Assembly: GCA_964474045.1 (NCBI GenBank)
Contig: CAYYRC010000003.1
Span: 62,001-126,000 of the forward strand
From: JACJWR01 sp964474045
GTDB taxonomy: Bacteria; Actinomycetota; Actinomycetes; S36-B12; UBA10799
Direction of reading: 5' to 3'
Length of the DNA: 64,000 bases
Positions within the stretch are counted from its first letter, which is position 1, and every line of letters begins with the position of its first letter. Below, piece by piece: positions 42,372-54,741 of this stretch. The notes below the pieces were generated by a model. It had not been told where the DNA came from. It did not search any database and saw only the letters and a program-made list of their open reading frames with translations. Both the position numbers and the translations under genes were made by a program.

Positions 42372-43481
42372 CTAGCCGGCATCCGTGGCGGCCCAGCGCC
42401 GATCGAGGCCGCCCAGCTTCCAGATCAGCAGCGCCACCACCCACGTGACCACGAACACTCCCACGATCACGAAGCCGATGTTGTCCATGTTGATGGCGGA
42501 CACCCACGCGAGAGGGCCCGTCGTGGCACCAACCTCGTCTGCGACGAGCCCGAGTATCTCGACCATCCCGATCACCAGGGCGACGAAGACCGACAGCCCC
42601 GTGATGACGATGTTGTAGAACAGTTTGCGCATTGGGTTAGCGAATGCCCAGCCGTACGCGACGTTCATGAAGGCACCGTCGATGGTGTCCAGCAGCGTCA
42701 TGCCCGCGGCGAACAGAATCGGCAGCACCAGGATCGCGTACCAGGGCAGTGCCAGCGCCGCGGCCCCGCCGGCCAGCACGAGCAGCGCGATCTCGGTAGC
42801 GGTGTCGAATCCCAGGCCGAACAGCAGACCGAGCGGGTACATGTCGCGTGGCCGTCGGATCGCCTTCGACACCCCGCGCAGGATGCGGGCCAAGAACCCC
42901 CGGCTGTCCAGGTGCTCCTCGAGCTCGGACTCCCCCACCTCGCCGGAGCGGACTCCGCGGTAGACCCTGACGATGCGCAGGAGGATCACAAGGTTGATCA
43001 AACCGATGGCGATCAGGAAGAACCCCGAAACGGCAGTGCCCACGAACCCGAACACGGTCTGCAGCACCGATGAGGCGTTCGACACCTGCCCAACCAGCGC
43101 CCGCACGCCCATCGACAGCAGCAGCACCAGGGCGAACACGACGCTGGAGTGGCCGAGGGCGAACCAGAAGCCGACGGACACGGGCTTCTGGCCCTCGGAC
43201 ATGAGCTTGCGGGTGGTGTTGTCAATCGCCGCGATGTGGTCAGCGTCGAAGGCGTGGCGCATGCCCAGGGTGAAAGCCGTGACCCCCAGCCCCACCCCGA
43301 ACACTCCCGCCGCGCCGAGGTCGTAATGGGACGGAGCGACCACCCCGAGCAGCAGGCCCCAGCCGACGAGGTTTAGAAGCGCGATGAACCCGCCCATCGC
43401 GGCCAGGGTGAGCCACTCGCTTCGGCCCAGGCTGAAGCCGCCAGTCCCCTCGACGGCGTCCTGGGCGGTGCGGGTGCTCAC
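42372..43481 (-). CDS. nickel/cobalt transporter, NiCoT (HoxN/NixA) family
   Basis: A 369-residue eight-helix permease that imports Ni2+ or Co2+ with high affinity. The family signatures are exact: RHAFDADHIAAIDNTTR in helix II, LGHSSVVF, and LGLLFGLGFDTATEIALL in helix V. A charged cytoplasmic loop (~180-215) is typical. The GTG start follows TAACGT by seven bases, and a perfect Nur-type inverted repeat sits immediately upstream, pointing to nickel. It lies inside the interrupted pilus locus, 39 bases from the chimeric gene. Confidence 0.92.
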   Translation of the reverse strand: MSTRTAQDAVEGTGGFSLGRSEWLTLAAMGGFIALLNLVGWGLLLGVVAPSHYDLGAAGVFGVGLGVTAFTLGMRHAFDADHIAAIDNTTRKLMSEGQKPVSVGFWFALGHSSVVFALVLLLSMGVRALVGQVSNASSVLQTVFGFVGTAVSGFFLIAIGLINLVILLRIVRVYRGVRSGEVGESELEEHLDSRGFLARILRGVSKAIRRPRDMYPLGLLFGLGFDTATEIALLVLAGGAAALALPWYAILVLPILFAAGMTLLDTIDGAFMNVAYGWAFANPMRKLFYNIVITGLSVFVALVIGMVEILGLVADEVGATTGPLAWVSAINMDNIGFVIVGVFVVTWVVALLIWKLGGLDRRWAATDAG

Positions 43482-43495
43482 CCAGGGAACGTTAA

Positions 43496-43510
43496 TGCAA
43501 AAGACTTGCA
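43496..43510. promoter_or_regulatory. Nur box (nickel-responsive operator) of the NiCoT gene
   Basis: TGCAA-AAGAC-TTGCA is a perfect inverted repeat with a five-base spacer, matching the tGCaa-N5-ttGCA operator of the Streptomyces nickel uptake regulator Nur (Fur family). It is centred 22 bases before the GTG. The -10-like TAACGT (minus, 43494-43489) abuts it, so bound Nur would occlude the -35/-10 region and repress when nickel is sufficient. Confidence 0.75.
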
Positions 43511-43554
43511 GTTACCCATCCGGCGCGAGGTGCGTGCGAGTCCGCACCCCTCAT

Positions 43555-43708
43555 CGCAATGCGAAGTGAGGTTTTCAGAGCCGCTTCCGGCGTCGTAGGG
43601 CGCAGTCGCACCCCGAAGTGAGGTTTACCGGCCTCCGTTACGCCGATAGAACTCACTTTGGGATGCGATCGCTCACCGGGCCGCCCAAATAACTCACTCC
43701 GGGACGCG
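43555..43708. repeat. Four-motif intergenic repeat element, copy B
   Basis: Direct motifs CGCAATGCGAAGTGAGGTTT (43555) and CGCACCCCGAAGTGAGGTTT (43607) are followed by inverted GAACTCACTTTGGGATGCGA (43649) and ATAACTCACTCCGGGACGCG (43689). Steps are 52, 42 and ~41 bases, as in copies A and C. It fills the middle of the 342-base gap between the divergent NiCoT and ArsR-like genes, just beyond the Nur box. Confidence 0.85.
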
Positions 43709-43811
43709 TTGCCAACCGCTGGAACGGTCGGCGGCCGGCGGCATCGCTGCCACGCCACCCCCAATCCCCTCTCGCGGGTGCGACCATTGTCAGCACTTTC
43801 CAGTCGGCTGC

Positions 43812-43817
43812 TACTTT
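43812..43817 (+). promoter_or_regulatory. -10 hexamer TACTTT, leaderless start of the ArsR-like gene
   Basis: TACTTT precedes the GTG at 43824 by six bases. Repeat copy B ends ~100 bases upstream. Confidence 0.45.
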
Positions 43818-43823
43818 GGAGTC

Positions 43824-44390
43824 GTGGCCACGTCCGGCGTCCTGTCCCATCCCGTCCGGCTGCGCATCGTCCTCGCCCTGGTGGGCGAACGGCAGGCGAC
43901 CACGGCGGACCTCGCTGCCGAGATGCCCGACGTGACCACGGCCACGCTCTACCGCCACGTCGCCGCGCTCGTCGATGCCGGCGTCATCGACGTCGTGTCC
44001 GAGCGGCGGGTGCGGGGCGCGGTCGAGCGCACGTTCGCGTTGCGCCAGGGATCAGCCATCGTGGACAGCCTTGCGGCGGCGAACATGACTCCCGAGGACA
44101 AGGCCGCCGCCTTCGGCGTCTTCGCCGCAGGTCTGATCGCCGCCTACAACGGGTGGCTCGCGCAGGAGAGCGACGAGGCGCCTGCCCCACTCTTCAACGC
44201 CACCGACGAGTGGCACGTCCTGCGCACCCAGCCCAAACTGCAGGCCGGGTATCGCGCGACCGCGATGTACCTCGACGAGAGCGACATCATCGCCCTCGCG
44301 CTGCGGGTGCGCGAGGCCATCGCCCCGTACCAGGTGCCGGCCGAGGGCAAGCGCCGCGTGCTGTTCAGCTCGGTCTTCATCCCGACCTGA
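43824..44390 (+). CDS. ArsR-like winged-helix transcriptional regulator
   Basis: A 188-residue regulator. The first ~75 residues are a winged helix of the ArsR/HTH_20 type (SHPVRLRIVLALVGERQATTADLAAEM and TATLYRHVAALVDAGVID, cited in parts), with no metal-binding ELCVCDL-type motif. The C-terminal half is helical and may bind a ligand or dimerise (EWHVLRTQPKLQAGYRATAMYLDE). It faces the glucanase gene tail to tail and is divergent from the Ni transporter. Its targets are not known; the palindrome at the glucanase promoter is one candidate. Confidence 0.75.
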   Translation: MATSGVLSHPVRLRIVLALVGERQATTADLAAEMPDVTTATLYRHVAALVDAGVIDVVSERRVRGAVERTFALRQGSAIVDSLAAANMTPEDKAAAFGVFAAGLIAAYNGWLAQESDEAPAPLFNATDEWHVLRTQPKLQAGYRATAMYLDESDIIALALRVREAIAPYQVPAEGKRRVLFSSVFIPT

Positions 44391-44421
44391 GCCACCGCGC
44401 CAATCCTGTCACCGCCGGCGA

Positions 44422-46986
<2,565 letters not shown>

Positions 46987-47074
46987 GGGTCGCTCCCTTG
47001 CCTCGGTGCCCACGGAGCAGCGCCCACCCGTGGTCGGAGTGCTCCGCCCTGATGCGCTAGGGCCTGGTCATTGC

Positions 47075-47088
47075 TTGCGCGTTCGCAA
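47075..47088. promoter_or_regulatory. Palindromic operator candidate at the glucanase promoter
   Basis: TTGCG-CGTT-CGCAA is a perfect inverted repeat with a four-base spacer that abuts the predicted -10 and covers the predicted transcription start of the glucanase gene. Size and position suit a LacI-, GntR- or ArsR-type repressor. Confidence 0.5.
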
Positions 47089-47116
47089 CTATTCCTGCGG
47101 CCCTTATCATTGTCAA
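47088..47116 (-). promoter_or_regulatory. Sigma-70-type promoter of the glucanase gene
   Basis: On the minus strand a perfect -35 TTGACA (47116-47111), a 17-base spacer and AATAGT (47093-47088; four of six matches) are present. The leader would be ~95 bases. A perfect -35 is rare in this window. Confidence 0.55.
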
Positions 47117-47201
47117 GTCTGCAAGTAGTGGTTCACTCAGAGGGCCGCCGAAGCTTGCCAGATTGAGCCGGGCCGGGCGGTCAGCAGCGAAACCGGCAAT
47201 T

Positions 47202-47355
47202 CGCATTGCGAAGTGTGGTTTTCGAAGGCCCACGCAGCTCCGCTGGCGAGCTTGGCACTCGCTTCTGAGGTTTACGGTCACCAGCAGAGCCGATAAACAT
47301 CACTTTGGAGCGCGTCGGCGAAATCGGGCGACGCAAAACCTCACTTACGGATGCG
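47202..47355. repeat. Four-motif intergenic repeat element, copy C
   Basis: Direct motifs CGCATTGCGAAGTGTGGTTT (47202) and GGCACTCGCTTCTGAGGTTT (47254) are followed by inverted AAACATCACTTTGGAGCGCG (47295) and AAACCTCACTTACGGATGCG (47336). Steps are 52, 41 and 41 bases. It lies in the 477-base gap between the glucanase start and the pilC stop. The ~105 bases from 47356 to 47463 hold nothing that I can support. Confidence 0.85.
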
Positions 47356-47463
47356 TCCGCCGCCCTGCGGGGGCCGGCTCGCAACAGACCTCGGAGCCGG
47401 CGCCCCCAAGCGCAGCAGCCGGCCGGCGGCGAGCCAACCCGGCACGATCGGGTGGCACATCCC

Positions 47464-48681
47464 TTACTTGATCAGGTCGAACACCTTGAAGATCGGCATG
47501 TACAACGCGATGATCATGGCGCCGATCATGCCGCCGACCACGGCGATCATCAGCGGCTCGATCAGTGACGTCAGCGACTCAGTGGTGGCCTCGACCTCGG
47601 CGTCGTAGAAGTCCGAGATCTTGTGCAGCATCGTGTCGAGCGCGCCGGTGTCCTCGCCGACGGACATCATCTGGACCACCATCGCCGGGAACACCGGGTG
47701 GTCGGCCAGGGGTCTGGCCAGGGGCTCGCCGCGGCGCACGGATTCCTGCACGTCGTTGACGGCGCGCTCGATCACGACGTTGCCCGTGGTCTGGGCGGTG
47801 ATGTCCAGCGCCTGCAGGATGGGCACGCCGGAATGAACCATGGTCCCGAGGTTGCGCGTGAAGCGCGAGATCGCGATCTTCTGCGCCAGGCCGCCGAACA
47901 CGGGCGCCTTGAGCTTGGCCGGGTCGATGATGGCCCGCACCTTCGGATTGTGCTTGTTGCGGCGCCACCAGAACATGAAGGCGACGAGTCCGATGATGAT
48001 CACCGGCATCATCACCTTGAGCGCCGAGGACAGCATCACGAGGATGCGCGTCGGCAGCGGCAGCTCGCCGCCCAGACTGGCGAACATGTCGGCGAACACG
48101 GGCACGATGAAGAGCAGCATCGCGGTCATCGAGATCAGCGCCATCACGAAGACCACCACCGGGTAGGTCATCGCCGACTTGATCTTGCCGCGCAGCCGAA
48201 CCTCGGCCTCGAAGTTGGCCGCCAGCTGCAGCAGCACGCCGTCCAGAAAGCCGCCGACCTCACCAGCCCGGGTCATGTGGATCATGATCGGCGGGAACAC
48301 GTCGGGGTGTTGTGCCATCGCGGCCGAGAGCGAGGAGCCACCCTCCACGTCGCTGCGGACCTGGGTCAGCACGGCTTGCAGCGTCTTGCTCTCGCTCTGC
48401 TCCTCCAGGATGCTCAGCGCGCGCAGCAGCGACAGACCCGAGTTGATCATCACGGCGAACTGCCGCGAGAACACTGCGAGGTCCTTGAGCTTGACGCGCT
48501 TCTTCCCGCCGAAGCTGATGTCCTTCTTCAGCCCGCCGGTCTTGACCTCCTCGAGCGAGATGGGGGCGTAGCCCATGCTCTTGAGCCTGTCCACGACGAT
48601 GGCTTTGGAGTCACCGTCGAGGCGCCCCTTGCTGACCTTGCCCTGGCGGTCGCGGACCGCGTACTCGAATGTCGTGGGCAT
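47464..48681 (-). CDS. pilC: type IV pilus inner-membrane platform protein PilC
   Basis: A 405-residue platform protein of the type II secretion F (GspF) family. Two homologous cytoplasmic domains flank the membrane helices (first domain with FSRQFAVMINSGLSLLRALSILEEQS and MTRAGEVGGFLDGVLLQLA, second with RFTRNLGTMVHSGVPILQALDI and MMSVGEDTGALDTMLHKIS). Three hydrophobic helices are seen near 170-190, 215-240 and 375-400. The start MPTTFEYAVRDRQGK is family-typical. It follows pilT by eleven bases. Downstream of it the pilus order is broken by repeat C and the glucanase gene. Confidence 0.92.
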   Translation of the reverse strand: MPTTFEYAVRDRQGKVSKGRLDGDSKAIVVDRLKSMGYAPISLEEVKTGGLKKDISFGGKKRVKLKDLAVFSRQFAVMINSGLSLLRALSILEEQSESKTLQAVLTQVRSDVEGGSSLSAAMAQHPDVFPPIMIHMTRAGEVGGFLDGVLLQLAANFEAEVRLRGKIKSAMTYPVVVFVMALISMTAMLLFIVPVFADMFASLGGELPLPTRILVMLSSALKVMMPVIIIGLVAFMFWWRRNKHNPKVRAIIDPAKLKAPVFGGLAQKIAISRFTRNLGTMVHSGVPILQALDITAQTTGNVVIERAVNDVQESVRRGEPLARPLADHPVFPAMVVQMMSVGEDTGALDTMLHKISDFYDAEVEATTESLTSLIEPLMIAVVGGMIGAMIIALYMPIFKVFDLIK

Positions 48682-48692
48682 CTGCCGGCCTC

Positions 48693-50207
<1,515 letters not shown>

Positions 50208-50372
50208 GGTGCTCCTCCGCGGTCCGGCAGCTGAGCGGGCCGCTGGACCCGCCGAGGTGCGTGCACACGGCACGCCCTGCCGGGAGGATCGGCCCGAAGC
50301 CGGTCCGACTTGACTCCTCAGTGTGACACCCCGTCACCGGGGCGTACAGCCGATCGCCACCGGAGAATGCGA

Positions 50373-52040
50373 TCAGACCACGACGCGGAGGACTTCCTCG
50401 AGGCTGGTCAGCCCCTGGGTGACCTTGTGCATCCCGTCGGCCCGCAGATTGATCATGCCCTGCTCACGGGCGACCTGCTCCACATCGGCAGCCGAGGCGC
50501 GCTCGGCGGCCAGGCGCTCGATCTCCGGGGTGACGGGCATGATCTCGTGGATCGCGAGTCGGCCGCGGTAGCCGGTCCGCGAGCACGCCGAGCAACCCAC
50601 CGGCTGAAAGAGTTCCGGCAGCGGCTCGCCGTCGCGCCAGGGGAACTTGGCCTCGATGAGCGCCTCCGGCGTGGGGGTGTACGCGCCTCGGCACTTGGTG
50701 CACAGCCGCCTGGCCAGGCGCTGGGCGAGCACGGCGTCCACGGCCGAGCCCACGAGGAAGGGCTCGATGCCCATCTCCACCAGTCGCGTGACGGCGCTGG
50801 GCGCGTCGTTGGTGTGCAGGGTGGTGAGCACCAGGTGGCCGGTCAGCGACGACTCCACCGCGATCTGCGCAGTCTCGTAGTCGCGGACCTCGCCGATGAG
50901 GACGATGTCGGGGTCCGAGCGCAGGATGCTGCGCAGCGCCGCGGCGAAGGTCAGCCCGGCCTTGACGTTCGTCTGCACCTGGTTGATGCCCGCGAGTCGG
51001 TACTCCACCGGGTCCTCGACGGTGATGATGTTCACCTCGGGCCGATTGAGGATGTTCAGCGTCGCATACAGGGTGGTGGACTTGCCCGATCCGGTGGGAC
51101 CGACCACCAGGATCATCCCGTACGGCTTGGTGAAGCTGAGCGAGAACGTGTCGTAGTTGTGGTCGCTGAACCCCAGCTGCTCCAGGCTCAGCATGGCCGT
51201 GGAGTTGTCCAGGATGCGCATGACGACCTTCTCGCCCCACACGGTGGGCAGGGTTGCCACGCGCAGGTCCACCTTGCCGCTCTGGGCGTTGACGCTCAGC
51301 CGGCCGTCCTGCGGGATGCGGCGCTCGGCGATGTTCATGTCCGACATGATCTTCAGGCGGCTGATGACGCCGGACTGGATGGACTTCGGGGAGCGCATGA
51401 CCTCGTGCAGCACCCCGTCGATGCGGAACCGGACGCGCAGGTCGCGCTCGGTGGGCTCTAGGTGGATGTCCGAGGCGCGGTCGTTGATCGCCTGGGTGAT
51501 GAGCAGGTTGACGTACTTGACGATCGGCGCGTCCTCGCTGACCTGCTTGATCGTCGAGAGGTCCTCGAACTCCTCCTCGTCGGCGTCGATCGCCAGGCTG
51601 ATGTCGTCGAGCTCGCCCTCTGATCGGTAGTGGCGGTTGATCGCGCCGGCGATGTCGCCGCGGGTGGCGACTCCGGCGCGGATCTCGCGTCCGGCGCTGG
51701 AGCGCACGTCGTCGAGCGCCACGACGTTGGACGGGTCGGCCATGGCGACGACCAGCTTCTCGCCCTCGAAGCCGACGGGGATGAGCGAGTACCGCCGGCA
51801 GAGCGAGCCGGGCACCGCGGAGATGGCGGCGCCGTCGATCGTCATCTCGGCGAGCTCGAAGAACTGCATGCCGAGCTGGCTGGCGACGAGCTGGACGAGG
51901 GTGCCCTCGCTGACGACGCCGCGCTCCACCAGGATCTGGCTGAGGGCCCGGCCGGACTGCTGGCTCTCGGCCTGGGCGGCGGCCAGGTCCTGCTGGGCGG
52001 CCAGGCCGTTGGCGAGGAGGTAGTCGGCGAGTTGCGGCAC
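50373..52040 (-). CDS. pilB: type IV pilus extension ATPase PilB
   Basis: A 555-residue assembly ATPase of the GspE/PilB family. An N-terminal MshEN domain (QDLAAAQAESQQSGRALSQILVERG, cited by position ~17-41) is followed by the N2 domain (DRASDIHLEP), Walker A GPTGSGKST, Asp box ITVEDPVEY, Walker B IVLIGEVRD and His box GHLVLTTLHT. A zinc tetracysteine is formed by CTKC and CSAC. First of the pil genes after aroE; 165 bases separate it from the pilT start, a gap in which I see only the pilT ribosome site. Confidence 0.94.
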   Translation of the reverse strand: MPQLADYLLANGLAAQQDLAAAQAESQQSGRALSQILVERGVVSEGTLVQLVASQLGMQFFELAEMTIDGAAISAVPGSLCRRYSLIPVGFEGEKLVVAMADPSNVVALDDVRSSAGREIRAGVATRGDIAGAINRHYRSEGELDDISLAIDADEEEFEDLSTIKQVSEDAPIVKYVNLLITQAINDRASDIHLEPTERDLRVRFRIDGVLHEVMRSPKSIQSGVISRLKIMSDMNIAERRIPQDGRLSVNAQSGKVDLRVATLPTVWGEKVVMRILDNSTAMLSLEQLGFSDHNYDTFSLSFTKPYGMILVVGPTGSGKSTTLYATLNILNRPEVNIITVEDPVEYRLAGINQVQTNVKAGLTFAAALRSILRSDPDIVLIGEVRDYETAQIAVESSLTGHLVLTTLHTNDAPSAVTRLVEMGIEPFLVGSAVDAVLAQRLARRLCTKCRGAYTPTPEALIEAKFPWRDGEPLPELFQPVGCSACSRTGYRGRLAIHEIMPVTPEIERLAAERASAADVEQVAREQGMINLRADGMHKVTQGLTSLEEVLRVVV

Positions 52041-52119
52041 CGTCGCTCCCTTCCTGCTCGAGCCGGCGGCCGGACTGGCCCGTAAGGACTATCGCCCGGC
52101 TATCGCCCGGACTTGAACG

Positions 52120-53004
52120 CTACTCCGACAACGCCCGCCGCATCAGGTCCACGTCGGGATCCAAACCGGTCATGAGGCGCACCTGCTCGGCAGCTTGCAG
52201 CAGGAGCATCTCGCTGCCCGGCACCACCGGACCGTCCCAGGCGTCGGCCAGCCGTGTCGGCCAGGGCGCGTAGACGACATCGAGCAGCACGCCTGCGCCG
52301 CCTGCGAGCCGCAGCTCGGACAGGAACTCGGCCGCGCTCGCGGGCAGTGTGCTGATGACGACGTCGGCCCCTGCGACGCCGGCGCGCACGGCGGCGGCGT
52401 CCGAGGTACCCAGAGCCCTCGTGGCCACGCTCCCCAGGGCCTCCGCCACCTCCGCTACCTCTTGGGCGGCTGCCGTCCGTCGCGCCATCACCAGCACGCT
52501 TTCGGCGCCCAGGTCGACGGCGGCCGCCGCCGCCGACCGCGCGGTCGCCCCGGCGCCCAGGATCGCCACCGATGCCGGCGCAAACCCGCCGGGCAGGTGC
52601 GGCGCCACGGCCGCGACGATCCCCGCCACGTCGGTGTTGTACCCGCGCACGGTCCCATCGAAGGTCGGCGCCCCGGGCAGCACGACGGTGTTGACCGAGG
52701 ACGTCGCCATGGCGGGCGGATCCAGCCAGTCCAGCAGCGGGATGACGGCTTGCTTGAGCGGCATCGTCAGCGACAGCCCGGCCCATTCCGGTCCGAGCGC
52801 GGCCACGAAGGGCGCCAACCCGGCCTCAGCCACGTCGATGGCGTCGTAGGACCACCGGTCCAGTCCGAGGCCCCGATACGCCGCCCTGTGCAGCGCCGGG
52901 GACTTGGAGTGCGCGATGGGGCTGCCGAGCACGGCCGCCCGCAGACGACGCCCCCCGCCGCCCGACGACTGTGTGTCGGCCGACGACGGGGCTGCGTCAT
53001 TCAT
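52120..53004 (-). CDS. aroE: shikimate dehydrogenase
   Basis: A 294-residue NADP-dependent enzyme reducing 3-dehydroshikimate. The substrate domain shows LGSPIAHSKSPALHRAAY and SLTMPLKQAVIPLLD with the catalytic Lys. The NADP domain shows GYNTDVAGI and ILGAGATARSAAAAA, followed by the basic ARRT of NADP-preferring members. The C-terminal SEMLLLQAAEQ is conserved. The first ~20 residues are a low-complexity extension. It lies between mltG and pilB, apart from the aroCKBQ run but in the same strand block. Confidence 0.92.
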   Translation of the reverse strand: MNDAAPSSADTQSSGGGGRRLRAAVLGSPIAHSKSPALHRAAYRGLGLDRWSYDAIDVAEAGLAPFVAALGPEWAGLSLTMPLKQAVIPLLDWLDPPAMATSSVNTVVLPGAPTFDGTVRGYNTDVAGIVAAVAPHLPGGFAPASVAILGAGATARSAAAAAVDLGAESVLVMARRTAAAQEVAEVAEALGSVATRALGTSDAAAVRAGVAGADVVISTLPASAAEFLSELRLAGGAGVLLDVVYAPWPTRLADAWDGPVVPGSEMLLLQAAEQVRLMTGLDPDVDLMRRALSE

Positions 53005-53019
53005 TGGCAGTCCGGGCTG

Positions 53020-54282
53020 CTACTGCCCAGTCGCCGCCGGCGACTCCGAGGCGTAGTGCTCGGGGTGCGCGGCGAGGTACTGGTTGAACTCCTCGACATA
53101 GGCGAGGTGCTGCTGGTAGTCCGCGGTGAACTTGGTGATCTTCTTGTCGGGGTCGACCGTCACGAAGAAGATCCAGTCACCCTGCTCCGGCTCCAGCGCC
53201 GCCTTCAGCGCCGCCTCGCCGGGCTGGCCGATGGGGGTCGGCGTCAGACCGTTGTTCAGGTAGGTGTTGTAGGGGGTGTTCTCGCTCTTCTGCTCATCGG
53301 TCAGGTTGATGTTGCTGGAGTTGCTGCCGTAGTTGGACGTCGAGTCGAACTGCAGCGGCATCCCCTGCGCCAGGCGGTTGCGAACCACACGGGAGACCTT
53401 GCCGAAGTCCTGGGGCTGACCCTCCGCCTCCAGCAGGCTGGCGATGATCACCACGTCGTAGGGGTTGATGCCCTCGGCCTCGGCCTCGGCCTCCAAATTC
53501 AGCCTGGCGGCGACGTCATTGAACTGCCCGATCATCTGCTGCAGGACGCTGGTGGCCGTGGCGCTGGGCTGGAACTCGTAGGTCGACGGGTAGAGGAAGC
53601 CCTCAGCGTTGCCGTTGGCGTAGGCCGGCAGACCCAACTCAGACGGATTCTTCAGGGCCGCCTCGAAGTCGCTGAGCGGGATGTTGGTCGCCGTGGAGGC
53701 GATCTTGATGACCTTGTCCAGCCGCGTGCCCTCGGGGATGGTGAAAGTCGTCAGGAGCTTGGCCGAGGGGTCCAGCAGCAGGGCGATGGCAGAGCTGGCG
53801 CTCATCTGCGAGTGCAGGTTGTACGTGCCGGGTTGCACGCTCGTACCCTGGTCGCTGTCCGAGGCGGCATTGATGAACGCCTGGGTACTCGCGGTGACGC
53901 CTGCCTCGTTGAGCACCCGCCCGATGTCGGCAACGGTCGCCCCCGCCGGGATGACGACCTGGACCTGCCCGGTCCCGTCGCCGGCGTAGTCGGGGGCGTC
54001 GGGGGTGATGAAGTACTTCGATGCGTAGAAGCCTGCGCCAAGCGCCACAAGCAGGCACGCCGCGACGGCGGCTATCAGGGCCGGCCCGAGCCGCAGGCCG
54101 CCGGGCTTGCGGGCCTTCGGCTGGCGCGGCGGCTTGGGCGGACGGCCGGAACCCCCCGAGCCGCCGCCCGATCCAGCCGGCACGGGGGTCGGCTGCGCGG
54201 ACTGCCGGGGACGTGACTCCGCCTTCTTCGTGCGCTTGCGCTTGGGCTGGGGCGGGCCCATCGGCAATCCGATGTTGCTCAT
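53020..54282 (-). CDS. mltG: endolytic murein transglycosylase MltG
   Basis: A 420-residue membrane-anchored lytic transglycosylase that cuts nascent glycan strands and sets their length. Residues 1-~58 are a basic, proline-rich cytoplasmic part and ~60-80 the membrane helix (GPALIAAVAACLLVALGAGF). A LysM-like segment (VQVVIPAGATVADIGRVLNEAG) leads to the YceG catalytic domain with the catalytic Glu in ASLLEAEGQ and the region DSTSNYG/TPYNTYLNNGLTPTPIGQPG. It overlaps ruvX by four bases. Confidence 0.92.
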   Translation of the reverse strand: MSNIGLPMGPPQPKRKRTKKAESRPRQSAQPTPVPAGSGGGSGGSGRPPKPPRQPKARKPGGLRLGPALIAAVAACLLVALGAGFYASKYFITPDAPDYAGDGTGQVQVVIPAGATVADIGRVLNEAGVTASTQAFINAASDSDQGTSVQPGTYNLHSQMSASSAIALLLDPSAKLLTTFTIPEGTRLDKVIKIASTATNIPLSDFEAALKNPSELGLPAYANGNAEGFLYPSTYEFQPSATATSVLQQMIGQFNDVAARLNLEAEAEAEGINPYDVVIIASLLEAEGQPQDFGKVSRVVRNRLAQGMPLQFDSTSNYGSNSSNINLTDEQKSENTPYNTYLNNGLTPTPIGQPGEAALKAALEPEQGDWIFFVTVDPDKKITKFTADYQQHLAYVEEFNQYLAAHPEHYASESPAATGQ

Positions 54283-54737
54283 GCGGTTCTGACCATCCTC
54301 CCGGCAGGTTCGCCTGTGGACTTCTCGAAGTCCACTGCGCTTTGGACTATTAGAACGGCTGCCGCCTGATCGATCATGCTTCTGCTGCTGCGCGTGTCTC
54401 GCCCTGCCGCATGCAAGCCCCGCTGGGCAGCAGCCGTGGACAGCCGTTCGTCCACCATTCTCACCGGAGCGTCGACGAGCCGCGACAGCGAGGTGGCGAA
54501 ATCGGTAGCGGCCTCGGCCGCGGGACCCCGCTCGCCCTTGAGGGTGACGGGCAGGCCGACGACGATCTCGACCGCCTCATGTTCGCGGGCCAGCTCCGCC
54601 AGCCGCTGCAGGTCACCGTCGCCGCGCGGCACCGTGCCCACCGGCGTGGCGAGGATGCCGTCGGGGTCGCAGCGGGCCACCCCGATTCGCACGCTGCCCA
54701 CGTCCACGCCCAGCCGGACGCCCCGGCGGAAGCTCAT
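54279..54737 (-). CDS. ruvX: Holliday junction resolvase-like RuvX/YqgF
   Basis: A 152-residue RNase H-fold nuclease. The start MSFRRGVRLGVDVGSVRIGVA gives the first catalytic Asp (VDVGS). The second acidic site is in VVGLPVTLKGERG and the third in VDERLSTAAAQ. YqgF proteins act in pre-16S rRNA 5'-end processing in E. coli and have Holliday-junction activity in other species. It is four bases from alaS and overlaps mltG. Confidence 0.92.
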   Translation of the reverse strand: MSFRRGVRLGVDVGSVRIGVARCDPDGILATPVGTVPRGDGDLQRLAELAREHEAVEIVVGLPVTLKGERGPAAEAATDFATSLSRLVDAPVRMVDERLSTAAAQRGLHAAGRDTRSSRSMIDQAAAVLIVQSAVDFEKSTGEPAGRMVRTA

Positions 54738-54741
54738 CGGC

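Noticed and set aside
39970..42507. One long minus-strand frame of 845 codons covering the PilX-like gene and the region upstream
   Set aside because: Only the part from 41436 is supported by a ribosome site, membrane helix and family likeness. The upstream part is the out-of-frame shadow of the GAP/PilW fusion.
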